The translations under genes were made by a program, and so were the position numbers. Below the pieces are notes generated by a model that did not search any database, was not told the DNA's origin, and saw only the letters and a program-made list of their open reading frames with translations. Shown one piece after another: positions 51,721 through 62,272 of a stretch of 64,000 bases of DNA (the first letter of the stretch is position 1; each line of letters starts with the position of its first letter). The stretch lies in the NCBI GenBank assembly GCA_963575745.1, contig CAUYUJ010019249.1, positions 112,654 through 176,653 on the forward strand, in the 5' to 3' direction. The stretch comes from Prorocentrum cordatum (Eukaryota; Sar; Dinophyceae; Prorocentrales; Prorocentraceae).

Positions 51721-51905
51721 CCCTCTCCTCCTCAACCTCCTCCTCAACCTCCCCCTCCCCCTCACCTCCTCCCCCTCCTCCTCCTCCTCCTCCTCCTCCT
51801 CCTCCTCCTCCTCCTCCTCCTCCTCCTCCTCCTCCTCCTCCTCCTCCTCCTCCTCCCCCGTCCTCCCATTCCCCATCCTCCTCTTCCTCTTCCTCCTCCT
51901 CCTGA
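51720..51905. repeat. TCC microsatellite
   Basis: (CCT)n, very pure at 51775-51855. Confidence 0.97.
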
Positions 51906-52152
51906 CCCGCAGAACGACCTGCGACGCATTTGGGTCATGTGGGACCTGCTGGGCCTGTGAGACCCTGCGAGACCCGTGGGGCCCAGAAGTGTGGCCCACG
52001 CTGGGGGGGAGTGCGCCCCGAACGAGGGGGGCGCAGCGCCGATCCGAGAAAGAGGCCCACGACTCGGCGAGAGCGCCGCTCTTGAAGTACAGGAAACAAT
52101 CTGAGTGCGCAAACGCATAAGGACAAAAGCACAGGTTGAAGTCCGATGTGTG

Positions 52153-52156
<4 letters not shown>

Positions 52157-52222
<66 letters not shown>
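52157..52222. repeat. CA dinucleotide repeat
   Basis: (AC)n of about 66 bp. Confidence 0.97.
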
Positions 52223-52224
<2 letters not shown>

Positions 52225-52295
52225 GGAGAGGACCAGATACCTCCCGACAGAGTCAGGGGAAAGAGAAGAGCAGCATTCGTATCATGCAAGTGTAG

Positions 52296-53050
52296 AAAGG
52301 AGGAGGAGGAGGAGGAGGAGGAGGAGGAGGAGGAGGAGGAGGAAGAGGGAGGGAGGGAGGGAGGAGGAGGAGGAGGAAGAGGAGGAGGAGGAGGAGGAGG
52401 GAAGAGGAACGGAGGGGGCAAGCAAGAGCAGCGGAGGAGGAGGAGGCGGCAGCGGCGGCGAAGCGGAAGAGGGCCGAGTCGAGCAGAACTCCGACAGACA
52501 GCGCCTCGAACATCGAGTTTCGAGTGGCGTGAACTGCCGTGCGCAGTACTATACCACGACGGGCGGCCCCCACGGCGGGAGCCCCGACTGATGTATCGCT
52601 CTGCCAGGGCCAAACAGCGCGAGCTAATTCGGGCCAGCGGTCTCCAGGTCCCAGCGGCAAAAAGAAGAAGAAGAAGAAGAAGAGGATGATGTGGCTGACA
52701 GGCTTCGTGATGCCTTGACGCCCTCGGCCGGAGGCCGAGAAAGTAGTTAAAGGTGTGGAAGAATCCGACGGCCAGGTCCCAGCGGCCCGACGAGGGCCCA
52801 AACCAAAGCTGCCCGAAGGGACCGCCCGTGGCCGGTTTGACGAGCTCCTGGAAACTATACTCTCTGGGCTGCACAGGAGGAGGAGGAGGAGGAGGAGAAG
52901 GAGGAGGAGGAGGAGGGGCCCGAGGAGGAGGAGGAGGAGGAGGAGGAGGAGGGGCCCGAGGAGGAGGAGGAGGAGGAGGAGGAGGAGGAGGAGGAGGGGG
53001 AGGAGGAGGAAGAGGAGGAGGTGGAGGAGGAGGAGGAGGAGGAGGGGGGC
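52296..53050. repeat. GGA microsatellites (two blocks)
   Basis: (GGA)n at 52296-52412 and 52876-53048. The second block repeats gaggggcccgaggaggagga twice. The ~460 bp between them shows no recognisable gene. Confidence 0.9.
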
Positions 53051-53497
53051 GACGAGGGGCAGAGGCGGCAGCGGCACAAGATGGTGCCATGGACAACGCC
53101 TCCCTCTCAGGTCGTGCCGCCGTCGCTGGAGGCGCCGCCCACGTGTGGAGCATGCCCGCTCCAGGGGTATCAGCCACATTCTGTCTGGAAAGCGGCGCTG
53201 ACGCGTGGAGCCTACCCTCACCAGGGGCATCAGCCACACTCGAACAACAACCAAATAGCGCCAGCAGCGTAACCACCAGCCCGTGCATCAGCCTCACTAC
53301 CCCATGGCGAATGGCCCACTCCACTCACCCGTGCCCGCGCGCGAGGAAGGCGTGACGTGTGGGCACTGCTCGGCTCTCTTGCTCGTGGCGACGTCGAGCC
53401 TGGGAGGCCGTCCCCAGGACTTCCAGAACATCGAGACGTGGCGACGCTAACCAGGGAGGCCATCTCCTGGGTTCGCGATCTGACGCCATCCAGCACA

Positions 53498-54575
53498 TCA
53501 CATGGCGACCTTGAGCCTGGGAGGCCAGCCCTCGGACTTGCGTTGTGACGCCAGCTGGAGCCCGTCCTCCCAGTCGTCGATCGCCATCTGCAGGATCCGC
53601 TCGGAGTTGGACCTCGGCGCCACTCCTGCCTTGAGCTCGCCGCCGAGCTGCACCACACAGTCGGTGAGGATCTTCGTGAGCTCCACGTCCGCGAGCGCGA
53701 AGACCAGCTTCGCCTTCCCCTCCTTGAAGCAGGAGCTGATCCGAAACCCGCGCACCAAGAGACCCATGCCGGCCACGCTTGTCACCTGGTCGATCTTCGC
53801 GCGCTGCTGCTCCCACAGCGCCTGGTTGCGAGCTCCGACCCTCTCCCCTGCCTTCGTGAGGCACGTGAGACGAGGAAGGCGGAGACGTGCACGTGCACGT
53901 CTCGCGCCTTCCGCGCCGAGGCTGTCGAGAGGAGGAGGAGGAGGCACGAGCAGGAGGAGGAGGAGGAGCAAGAGGAGGAGGTGGAGGAGGAGGAGGAGGA
54001 GGAGGAGGAGGAGGAGGAGGAGGAGGAGGAGGAGGAGGAGACGAGGAAGGCACCAGGAGCACCTGCACACGAGACGAGGAAGGCGGAGCCGACCAGGAAC
54101 ACCCGCACGAGCTGGCCCCTTCGCCGCCTCGGGCAGCGGCTTGACACTGTCGAGCGTCCATTCCTCGCGCATGGCCCTCGCTCGCGTCGCATACGCTCGG
54201 CCTGCCTTGAGCGCCTCCTTCACCATCTCCGAGTTCTCGTCCAGGATCAGCGTCTGGAACGCCGCCGAGAGCAGCTGCCTCATCATGAACGTGTTGCCTT
54301 ATCATGAACGCGTTGCCTTATCACCATCTCCGAGTTCTGAGCAGCTGCCTTATCATGAACGTGTTGCCCGGCACTGCCCCCACCAGCACTGGCGTGATCC
54401 TTGCGACCACACCCTGCGACATCTGCGGCAGCTCAGCCAGGGTGTCCGACGCTTTGCCGGCGGCCATCGTCACGTCCTCGCCTCTGCCCCCCGAGCCGGC
54501 TGCGCCCTCCCCCCCCCGCCTCTGGTTGGCGCCGGGCCGGGGGGTCTGCTCCTCCTCCTCCTCCTCCTCCTCCTC
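53498..54575 (-). pseudogene. minus-strand coding fragment split by a GGA insertion
   Basis: On the minus strand from about 54575: EDVTMAAGKASDTLAELPQM and VVARITPVLVGAVPGNTFMIRQLL. A short tandem duplication (54284-54362, tatcatgaacgtgttgcc words) comes next. Then SAAFQTLILDENSEMVKEAL and AYATRARAMREEWTLDSV run to 54110. A block of about 250 bp with (GGA)n and repeated gagacgaggaaggc words (53870-54110) interrupts. Coding-like sequence then resumes, WEQQRAKIDQVTSVAGMG and KLVFALADVELTKILTDCVV, ending KVAM-stop at 53498. The helical, non-repetitive sequence on both sides argues for one original gene. The insert keeps the frame open. No family is recognised. Confidence 0.45.
53930..54045. repeat. 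GGA microsatellite inside the minus-strand gene
   Basis: (GGA)n flanked on both sides by gagacgaggaaggc words. It is the core of the insertion splitting the coding fragment. Confidence 0.9.
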
Positions 54576-54680
54576 CTCCTCGCTCCTCCTCCTCCTCGCT
54601 CCTCCTCCTCCTCGCTCCTCCTCCTCCTCCTCCTCCTCCTCCTCCTCCTCCTCCTCCTCCTCATCCTCCTCCTCCCCCTC
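54548..54680. repeat. TCC microsatellite
   Basis: (CTC)n with three tcgctcctcctcctcc repeats, upstream of the minus-strand fragment. Confidence 0.95.
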
Positions 54681-54689
54681 CAGGCAGCC

Positions 54690-55230
54690 GCGGACCCCGA
54701 GCGGCCGCGTCGAGAGCCTGCACCACCTCCGCGCCCGTTCGAGCGGCTGCGCGCCCGCGCTGCCTCTACGGTGCCGTCTTTGATACATGCTCCGCGTGCG
54801 GATCGTGTATTAAACATGCAGGGATTCAGTATTCAAAACGGCGATGAGTTCATGAATATATTTATTCGTACCTTAATCATGAATTAAGAATCCTACATCT
54901 TAGCAATCCCGTGTTTCAAAAACTGCCCCGTAGGTCCTCCGCCGTCAGACGGTGCACCAGGAAAGCAGTGCGGATGCCGAGTGCAACAGCATTGGCGAAG
55001 GTGAGCGCACGGCCGATCACGAGTCTCGAAAGCTTCTGTGCTTGAGCAGAGGTAGGCCACGTTGTGACCACCACGCAGAGAGGCAATGGTAACAGACGAG
55101 AAGGGACACACCAAAGTCTCAGGCTCGACAACCTCGTGCGCGAACGGTGTGGCACGCGGAGGGCAACGATTGTTTAGTACAGCTGCGACTGTGTGCTCCT
55201 GTGCTATGCGCCTCGTGCGGAAGCTCTGAC
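54690..55230. other. unassigned sequence
   Basis: No gene is recognised. 54830-54890 is AT-rich with a short palindrome around ttcatgaa/aatcatgaatt. Confidence 0.4.
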
Positions 55231-55231
55231 G

Positions 55232-56045
55232 TCAGAAGATGCATTCGTTTGTGACAGCAGTCATGCTGTGCACGATGGAGCGGCAGTTGTGTCCGCCAGC
55301 CTTGGCAAAACGCTGATGTGCAAGAAGTGCTCGCCGTGTAGCAAACGTGCGATTGCAAGGTGCCCCCGTCGAGTCCGTCAGCCCACACACCCAGATCGGC
55401 TCAGGAGGATCGGGAACCTCGGTGACCTCGGGACCGCCAGAGGAGACCACCCAAGAGGGCCGTAGAGCCCAGGAGGTGGCGCGATGGCCACACACACAGT
55501 GCGAGCAGCAGCCCTCAGTACCCCAGGATCCAGCTGAAGATAACGCTCCCGACGCTCATGGTTCATGAACAAGGCTTTGACACAGAACCTAACCCTCTCG
55601 TCCCCCTCGGTGCCCACGAAGAGATCCTGCAAGAGCCCCTCCTCCTCCTCCGCCCTCTTCAGCAACTTCACGCTGTCGACGACGAACCTCATCGCATACA
55701 GATTCGCCCCCGAAGACAAACAACCGTTATCGAGGATGGTGGGCCCCGAACCCACTGGGAGCTGGCCAAAGACGGAGCCCAATTCTTGGGCATGAGTATC
55801 TGGGGAAATAAGCCAACGTCGGTACACACGAAGCTTGCGGACCATCAGCTCGATCCCAGTCGGGGCCACTCCCACCCGTCGAAGAACAACTTCATCCGAG
55901 TCCGCTCCATACTTTATCATGGGTTTGTCGTTCTCATCTCTCAAGGGGTCCCCGTTTTCGTCAACCATCTCCTGCTTTTTGAACGCGTCGCCCCCAAGGA
56001 TCTTGCGAGCCAGACCTACCAGGACCCTATCTAATCGCCGTTCTT
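55232..56045 (-). pseudogene. LINE ORF2 C-terminal fragment with C2H2 finger
   Basis: On the minus strand, after a microsatellite, DAQERRLDRVLVGLARKILGG opens a region typical of LINE RT thumb/connection segments. It continues VGVAPTGIELMVRKLRVYRRW with LGSVFGQLP, then FVVDSVKLLKRAEEEEGLLQD. After a frame change near 55440 a zinc finger-like CGLTDSTGAPCNRTFATRRA with LLAHQ follows, a motif that ends many dinoflagellate LINE ORF2 proteins. The palm and fingers are missing and the GGA microsatellite (56055-56235) sits at the break. It is therefore a 5'-truncated, dead copy, of a different subfamily from the element at 29.4-36.2 kb, which has RNase H here. The assignment is by recalled motif order. 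Confidence 0.55.
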
Positions 56046-56054
56046 GAGCGTCCG

Positions 56055-56235
56055 TCAGGAGGAGGAGGAGGAGGAGGAAGAGGAGGAGGAGGAGGAGGAG
56101 GGAGGGAGGAGAGGGAGGGAGGGAGGAAGGGGAGGGAGAAGGAGGAGGAGGAGGAGGGAGGGAGGGAGGGAGGGAGGGGAGGGAGAAGGAGGAGTAGGAG
56201 GAGGAAGAGGAGGAGGAGGAGGAGGAGGAGGAGCA
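56055..56235. repeat. GGA/GGGA microsatellite
   Basis: (GGA)n with gggagggag blocks, at the 5' edge of the minus-strand LINE fragment. Confidence 0.95.
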
Positions 56236-56819
56236 TGGAGGGAGGGGAGGGAGGAGCCCTCGCCCTCGAGCCTCCCCGGAAGCGGTTGGCGCCCAGGTCG
56301 CCCTGGTGCAGGCCAAGGGCGACATCAGGCTGGCGGAGAAGCACCTCATGCTGGCGCACCGCGGTCCGTCGGCTGTGAGGCCAGACGCCCCCCGTTTCCA
56401 CACCGGCTCCCCTCCCGAGGGCATGCTATTGTATGCGGTGTGCTCGAACCAAATTCACATACAATAGCACCCAATAGCCAACACGTGCGAGCGTATTGCT
56501 GCTAGTTGTTGCAATCGTTGTTAGAATTGGCCGGTTACTTGAATTGCACCTGATTCGCGTTGCGTCAATGCATGTTCCAGTAGTGGAAGTGTCGTTAGCT
56601 TACGGCAGGTGCATGACCTAATGTTGCTGCCTTACACTCAGAGTCATCATTGGGATTGTGGCCCAGTGTTGGACATGTTGCTAGCTCTACTTGGTTATGC
56701 TGGATTTTACACAACTGTCGGAATTCCGATTGATTATTCGAGCTGTGGTTAAATGTCGTTGACGTTTGGAGCTGTGGCTGGATATTGGATTTGTGGTTAC
56801 CTATGATTAGTAGTCGAAC
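56236..56819. other. unassigned sequence
   Basis: No gene is recognised. A short hairpin (gctattgtatg at 56425, catacaatagc at 56458) is visible. 56490-56800 is AT-richer than its surroundings. Confidence 0.4.
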
Positions 56820-56948
56820 GCGTTTACGGCGAACCCCCGCCGCCCCCTTCATTTGGAAAGCCCATGCGGCCAAACGTTGGGGCAAAGTCTGGCCAAGCTA
56901 TTGGACCATGTGTTCCCCAAGCCGTTGTGGAACCCCTTGGGGGAACAT
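56820..56948 (+). repeat. dispersed repeat F6, copy 2
   Basis: Aligns with 40385-40525 (ccgccgccccc, ggccaagctattggaccatg, gccgttgtgg, cttgggggaa). Confidence 0.65.
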
Positions 56949-57024
56949 TCGGGAGAGAAAGAGAAATGCGGAGGAGGGCAAGGAGAAAGAGAGGACGAGG
57001 AGGGAGAAAATAAGAAATACTCCT

Positions 57025-57195
57025 GCGGAGGCCGTCTTGGGGCCTCGTAGGGGTTTCCTTGGAGCCGCGCGGGGGCCTCTGAGGGATTTCTTGGGTGCCT
57101 CCTGGGGCCCTTGGGGGCCTCTGGAGGGCCTCTTGGGGGCCTCTTGGGGGCATCTTGCGGCCTCGGGCCTCTTAGGGGCCCCTAGTGGCCTCCGA
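57025..57195. repeat. GGCCTCTTGGG-type tandem repeat, array 2
   Basis: ggcctcttgggggcctcttg words with variants, as at 38800-39300. Confidence 0.75.
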
Positions 57196-57199
57196 GGGA

Positions 57200-57640
57200 C
57201 TTTTTGACCTCCGGCGCCTTCCGACACATGGCTTCGCGGTGGAGTATCATCTGTCGTGGGTTGATATGGAAGTTGTTACTGTTGGGAGTCACAGAAAGCG
57301 CTTGTGTTCAGGTCAAAATGGCAGGCAGTTATGGTGGAGATGAGGTAACCAATTCCGAATCCCTGGAGCTACGGGATCAGTTGATAAGGTGCCAGATATG
57401 TGTGATGATAAAGGTCCTTTGGGAGTTGATCATAAAGTTTTTGAAGTGTAGGATGATGGAACCTTTGTCTTTTGTGATGATAGTGTCTTTGCTGTAGAGA
57501 ACGATACCGTTCGTGAGTCCTCTGGAGAAGTCTCTGCGGCTCCGCTACGAGGACCTCTTTGACAGCATTTCGGGGCTCGCTTCTGGAGTCCGCGGCAGGC
57601 CCATGTTCACACGATTAATCTCCATGGCTTCCTTTATCAC
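57200..57640. other. possible decayed coding sequence, unassigned
   Basis: A 97-codon plus ORF ends at 57497. Another plus frame reads DHKVFEV, DDGTFVFCDDSVFAVEND, which looks protein-like but has a stop. No family is recognised. Confidence 0.3.
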
Positions 57641-59690
57641 CGCTGCGCTCTCGGACAGCGCTGAGTCTTGAGGTATACGGAGTGCGCTTCACAGTCGATG
57701 CCCACGCCGAGCCAGCGCATCACGTCTACGCCGATCAGGAGAGGAGTTTCGGTGTCCTAGATGTTGATATTCAGCTATCCGTTCACGCCGGCAGTCGACG
57801 GGGGAAAGGTAGTTTTGCCGGTGCACGTCTTGGTGAAGCCGTCTCCAAGAACAAAAGCGTCCCTGTGGCTGGCGCCCATCTTGATGTTCTGGCAGGTCTT
57901 CTCGTACATGAGTTTCCTCAGGTTCTCTGCGGCCTCGATCACCATGATGGATGAGGTGGCTCCGACGTCGAGGATGCCGAACACCTTCCAAGTAGCTTTA
58001 CAGCAACCCCATGAGCAACCAGTCTTCTATCTGTTGGCCGTAGCTGGCATATGTGCCTGATGTCTGGTGCAGGGGCAGCTGCTTCGCACACGTTGTCGTG
58101 GTCGTCTGGTCGAGCGTTTCATTCAGCTGCTCTACCGAGTTCTCGCTCCGGATGAGGATCAACTCCATCTCTGCTTTTTGCAGGGCTCCGACGAATACGC
58201 AGCCTCCGAACATGTTCTTGATTCGGTCTCTGTTCGATCCAGATGTCAGCACGTTTCCTCTCGATGACCATTCGTATAATGGCCCTTGGTCGTTTGCTCC
58301 AGACTGGGACTCCCTGGGACGCAGCCTAATACATGAGCTTCCTTTCAGGTTATATATACATATAGTTGTACCATGCGCGCCCACCTTGGTAGATGTCTCG
58401 CGTGATCGCTGCTTTCGCTGATGGCATGTCCGCTCTCGTCCCCTCAGCTTCTCTTGACCTGTCCAAATAATGGCTGCCACCACATTTCAAGCACGAGCCC
58501 CTTCTCGCACTCGATCCTCTGAATATTGGCGAGCGTGGTCGGTCTCGATTCTTACCATCTCTCTTTCCACCGCGTCCTCAAGATCTGCTGCTCGGCACCA
58601 CCCGTAGGTCCCCGAAAGGGTCGTCCTCGGGGGCGGTCGTTCGGAGAAGAGGCCCGTCTTCACTCGTGCACCTAGGTCCTGAGCGCCCTTGAAGCTGCGC
58701 TGCTGGGCTGCGAAAGCCTGCTCGGCTTAGTCACTATCCAGCGCGGTGCTAAGAGGCTCCTCAGGATTGTCGCAGTCTCAGTCCGCTCGAGACATCTCCA
58801 GAACCTTCGAGTAGTCGTGCGTCGTGTGAGTATGCGGCTTTTCGATCTGAGGGGGCGTTTCCTTCCCAGCCGGAATGGACTGACTCTTCCATACCCACAC
58901 TGTCTATAAGTCGTTGTTTGGCGGTCATGATTGATGAGCTCGTCGACGGCCAGGATACTCTGAGCTGTTCGCCGATACTTTGCAGGTAGAAGTGTCCTCG
59001 AACTGCGCTGATGAGGGCTGCTCGTGCAAGGTGATACCGTGTAAAAATTGCCATCCGCACGACTTGCCAGAGTCGTTCGTCGAGGTCGTTCGCCCCGTCT
59101 GATGCGCCCTAAGGGCTTTCGGCACGTATTTCCCGGAGGAACCGATGGATCTGTTTGTAAAGTTGGTTCCACTCCGTGGGTCTCTTCGTGAGTCAATCGC
59201 GCCTCTGCTTCTTGCAGTAGTCTGCGTCGAAGCCCCTGACCACGTCATTGTAGGCTTCGTCGTCGCTGCTGATGTAGCTGAGCATCGGCTCGCTGCGTTC
59301 GCGCTGCAACTGAAATATCCACTTGGCACGTTATGCTCAAGCGTCCTGGATCGGTTGAGCTCCGAGCGGGCGCGCGTCAATTGGGCGTCCGCTCCGCCAT
59401 TCTGCTTGATGCGGTCCCAGTCGACGTCGTCGGTTGCTGGTCGGACTTGCTCTTCGAGCAGCCCCCCTAGCCTTGGCCCGCACGCGTAGCATGCGTCGCG
59501 CCTCGTGCCTCTGACGTAGGCGCTCACATCCCGCTCGTAGTCGCCAACTGGTGCGCTGTCATCGTTCCATGTGGGATTCACGTCGTCTCCGCCATCCCTG
59601 GTCGCAGCAGGGTAGCCCGTGGAATGCGAAATCGCGCGTGAAGCTCGCAGCTCCGCTACCATGCAATGATCCCGCGTAGAACCCTTACCC
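57640..59690 (-). pseudogene. gag-protease fragment of a second LTR retrotransposon
   Basis: On the minus strand a Gag-like region begins near 59690: MVAELRASRA, VNPTWNDDSAPVGDYERDVS, then YACGPRLGGLLEEQV. A zinc-knuckle-like CLKCGGSHYLDRS at about 58494-58456 has Ser where the last Cys should be. A retropepsin-like FGILDVGATSSI starts at 57984 and continues through a short TAG-stop-interrupted stretch to DTETPLLIGVDVMRW (about 57740-57700). Two in-frame TAG codons lie within the protease, and several shifts lie between gag and protease. No integrase, RT or LTR is seen nearby, so it is a truncated relic. It is unrelated in sequence to the copia element at 9.8-20.6 kb (DVGATSS here, DSGAYNT there). 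Confidence 0.5.
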
Positions 59691-60960
59691 TGATAATTTA
59701 TCTGGTCATTGTCTCCTTGGTCTAACGCTCTGGGACGAGGTCGCTATCTTCTGTGTCGATGTCGGTGGACAATGGCGGTGCTGCGCTGGCAACGCGGTGG
59801 TGAGGGATGCGAATTGTGTCGGTGGCGAGCAGCTCGCTACCCTGCGCTGATCAGCGCACGCCAGCGCAGTGCATTTGCTCTGGAAAATAGCTTGCATTGT
59901 GCGTTCGGAGTACGGAGGACTGCTGAGCAAGGCCGGCTGAAACATGGAATCAAAATGGGCCCGCTACGCCGGGAAACGCTGACTTGCACGACGCTGGGTT
60001 CACAAACCCTTCGCCCTAGAAGAGAAGAGACTCGCTGGGCCTCCTGAGGCTCGAACATTGCAAAGAGGCTCTCTAGAGGCTGCCCGGGGCCTGCGAATTG
60101 CAAAGGGAGGGGCGAGGAGCGGGGGGGGGGGGGGCGAGGGGGGGAGCATGCGGACAGCATTTTCATGTCTCATAGAAGCCGTGCAGCACAACTGCGGAGC
60201 CTCGAGCTGCAACGACGTCTCGACGCCACCACGCGGGGCGCGAGTCCAGAGCGCGCCGCGTCTCCGCGCTTTGCGCGCCAACGGGGCAGCCTCCGCTGCT
60301 GTCGCGGACTGCCGTGGAAGAGATGCAAGGCCAGCGTCGCGCTTGGCATCTGAGGCCCGGCCTTGGGCCGCGCAGTCGAGGAACTCTTTGCCAATGCCGA
60401 GCGCGACCGCCGTGCGCGCCGAGGAGCTGCGTCGCACGGACACCGCGGCTGCCGCCCGTCAGGGGGCCACGCAGGCGTGCCCAGCTAGCGCGCGCTGCTG
60501 CGTTTGTCGCCCGCTGGTCGGCGTGCCAGACGCCAGTCGGCTGCCTCTTCCAGACCTCCTGGGCTGCCTCGGCGAGCACCTGCACGTCCACGGTCGGGCC
60601 AGCGCCGCCGTTGAATGCCTGGAGGCGCTGGGCCACCTCCACGGGATGGCCGGCCGAGCGCTCGAGATCGACTTGCAGTTGCGGCCCCGCCCCCGGCGAG
60701 CGCCCTCTTGCGTCGCTCAGCTCTATCATCTTGGCCCGAAAGGCGTCCACAGCAGGGGAGAGAGCTTCGTCGGAGGTTGGGGGGCGAGATCGCAGCGCAA
60801 CGGAGCCCCCCCACCGGGAAATCGAGTTTCGAGTTCGCGCTCGTGCCGCGCGCGCGGGCGAGGCGAAGTTGCGCGGGCCAGCGAGAGGAATTCACTCTGC
60901 TGTCGCCAGGGGCCCGCCAACACAAATGTCCCCCCCCCCCGGCCTTGTCAAGCGGCGGCC
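59691..60960. other. unassigned GC-rich sequence
   Basis: Long ORFs on both strands (for example minus 60163-60750, an Ala/Arg-rich 195-codon frame) show no recognisable domain. A pure G tract lies at 60120-60132. Confidence 0.4.
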
Positions 60961-60976
60961 CACGTTGTCCCGTCGG

Positions 60977-61372
60977 TTGCCCGCCGGTTGCTCATCATGG
61001 TTGCTCATCGTGGTTGCTCATCATTGTCCCGCCGGTTGCTCATCATGGTTGCTCATCATTGCCCCGCCGGTTGGTCATCATGGTTGCTCATCATGGTTGC
61101 TCAGCGTTGCCCCGCTGGTTGCTCATCATGGTTGCTCATCATTGCCCCGCCGGTTGCTCATCATGGTTGCTCATCATGGTTGCTCAGCGTTGCCCCGCCG
61201 GTTGCTCATCACGGTTGCTTATCAGTGTCCCGCCGGTTGCCCATCATGGTTGCCCATCATGGTTGCTCATCATGGCTGCTCATCTTTGTCCCGCCGGTTG
61301 CTCATCATGGTTGCTCATCATGGTTGCTCATCATGGGACACCAGCATGGTTGCTCATCATGGGACACCTTAT
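60977..61372. repeat. two-module satellite (13-bp A, 9-bp B)
   Basis: Module A is GGTTGCTCATCAT, module B is TGYCCCGCC. They alternate mostly as A-A-B or A-A-A-B (for example AAB AAB AAAB AAB). Higher-order structure in a short-unit array is uncommon. The overlapping ORFs are shadows. Confidence 0.9.
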
Positions 61373-61754
61373 CTTGCTTCTCCTCCTCGCATCATTGTTG
61401 TTTACGTTTATTTCTAACCTAATTACTTAGATCCTTAGTTCGGCTCAAGGGCTCAGGCCATGCGACGCAAGTCGGCCAGCTCGGCCACTTTTTGTTAGGA
61501 CGAAGGCTCGATTGCCATTCATCGCCCCCCTCCTCCTCTCTTCCCCCCTCAGAGGATGGCGGCCATTTTTATTTGGCATTACGGGCCGGGGAGGGCCGTT
61601 CTTGGACAAGTTAGTCGTCAGAGGAGAAATAAATGCCGTCATTTATTGGCCACGCCGTCCTTCCAGTTTCCCCGCTTGTGTGAGTTTGCACTTATCAGCA
61701 TCTCCTCATCGTTATCGCCACCATCACCATCATCATTATGACCGTCTTCATCTT

Positions 61755-61866
61755 CATCCGCCTCGCCCTCCTCCTCCTCCTCCTTCTCCTCCTCCTTCTC
61801 CTCCTCCTCCGCCCCCTCCTCCTCCTCCTCCTCCTTCTCCTGCCCCTCGCTGTCCTCCTCCTCCGG
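61755..61866. repeat. TCC microsatellite
   Basis: (CTC)n with CTT and CCG variants, followed directly by coding-like sequence. Confidence 0.95.
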
Positions 61867-61909
61867 CTCATGGCGCCCGCTGCGGTCGCGCTACCCCTCC
61901 AGGGCGCCC

Positions 61910-62272
61910 CCCTCGCGCATCTCTGCGGCCGGGTTATCCACGAGATGGGGGGCCGCGTGGATGACATGAAGAAGGCGGAGCTCGCGAAGTACGCCGCCAG
62001 TCTCGGAGCCCCCACCAGGAAGCGCGGCGCCGACGCAGCGGCGCGCAGTCAAAGACGTGCGCGAGGATTGCAAGCTGCGGGAGGCCGCTCAGCGACAGCC
62101 TTCCCTGGCGCGCGCGGGCGAGCCAGGCGCTGCCAGCTCCGACCTAGCGGCGCCGCCAGTTTCGCATGGGCCCGCGTCGGCGCATGCCCCGGCGCGCGCG
62201 GGCGAGCCAGGCGCTGCCAGCTCCGGCCTGGCCGCGCCGTCCGTTAACAACCATGCGCCCACGCGCCCTTAA
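61910..62272 (+). CDS. SAP-like C-terminal coding fragment
   Basis: The plus frames give DDMKKAELAKYAASLGAPTR and then, after a one-base shift near 62040, a VKDVREDCKLRE block ending in an Ala/Pro-rich tail (HAPTRP-stop, 62272). I recall the pair 'MKKAELxxYAASLGxPTR...W..VxDVRxDC' as the end of a multi-copy dinoflagellate protein family. The helix-extended-helix look suggests a SAP-type DNA-binding motif. The tail contains two copies of the ccaggcgctgccagc word that recurs to 63100. The start of the gene is not visible; a TCC microsatellite lies directly upstream. Confidence 0.4.

Noticed and set aside
60163-60750. Minus-strand 195-codon ORF as a gene
   Set aside because: Ala/Arg-rich composition, GC-rich context, no recognisable domain, and a comparable ORF on the opposite strand.
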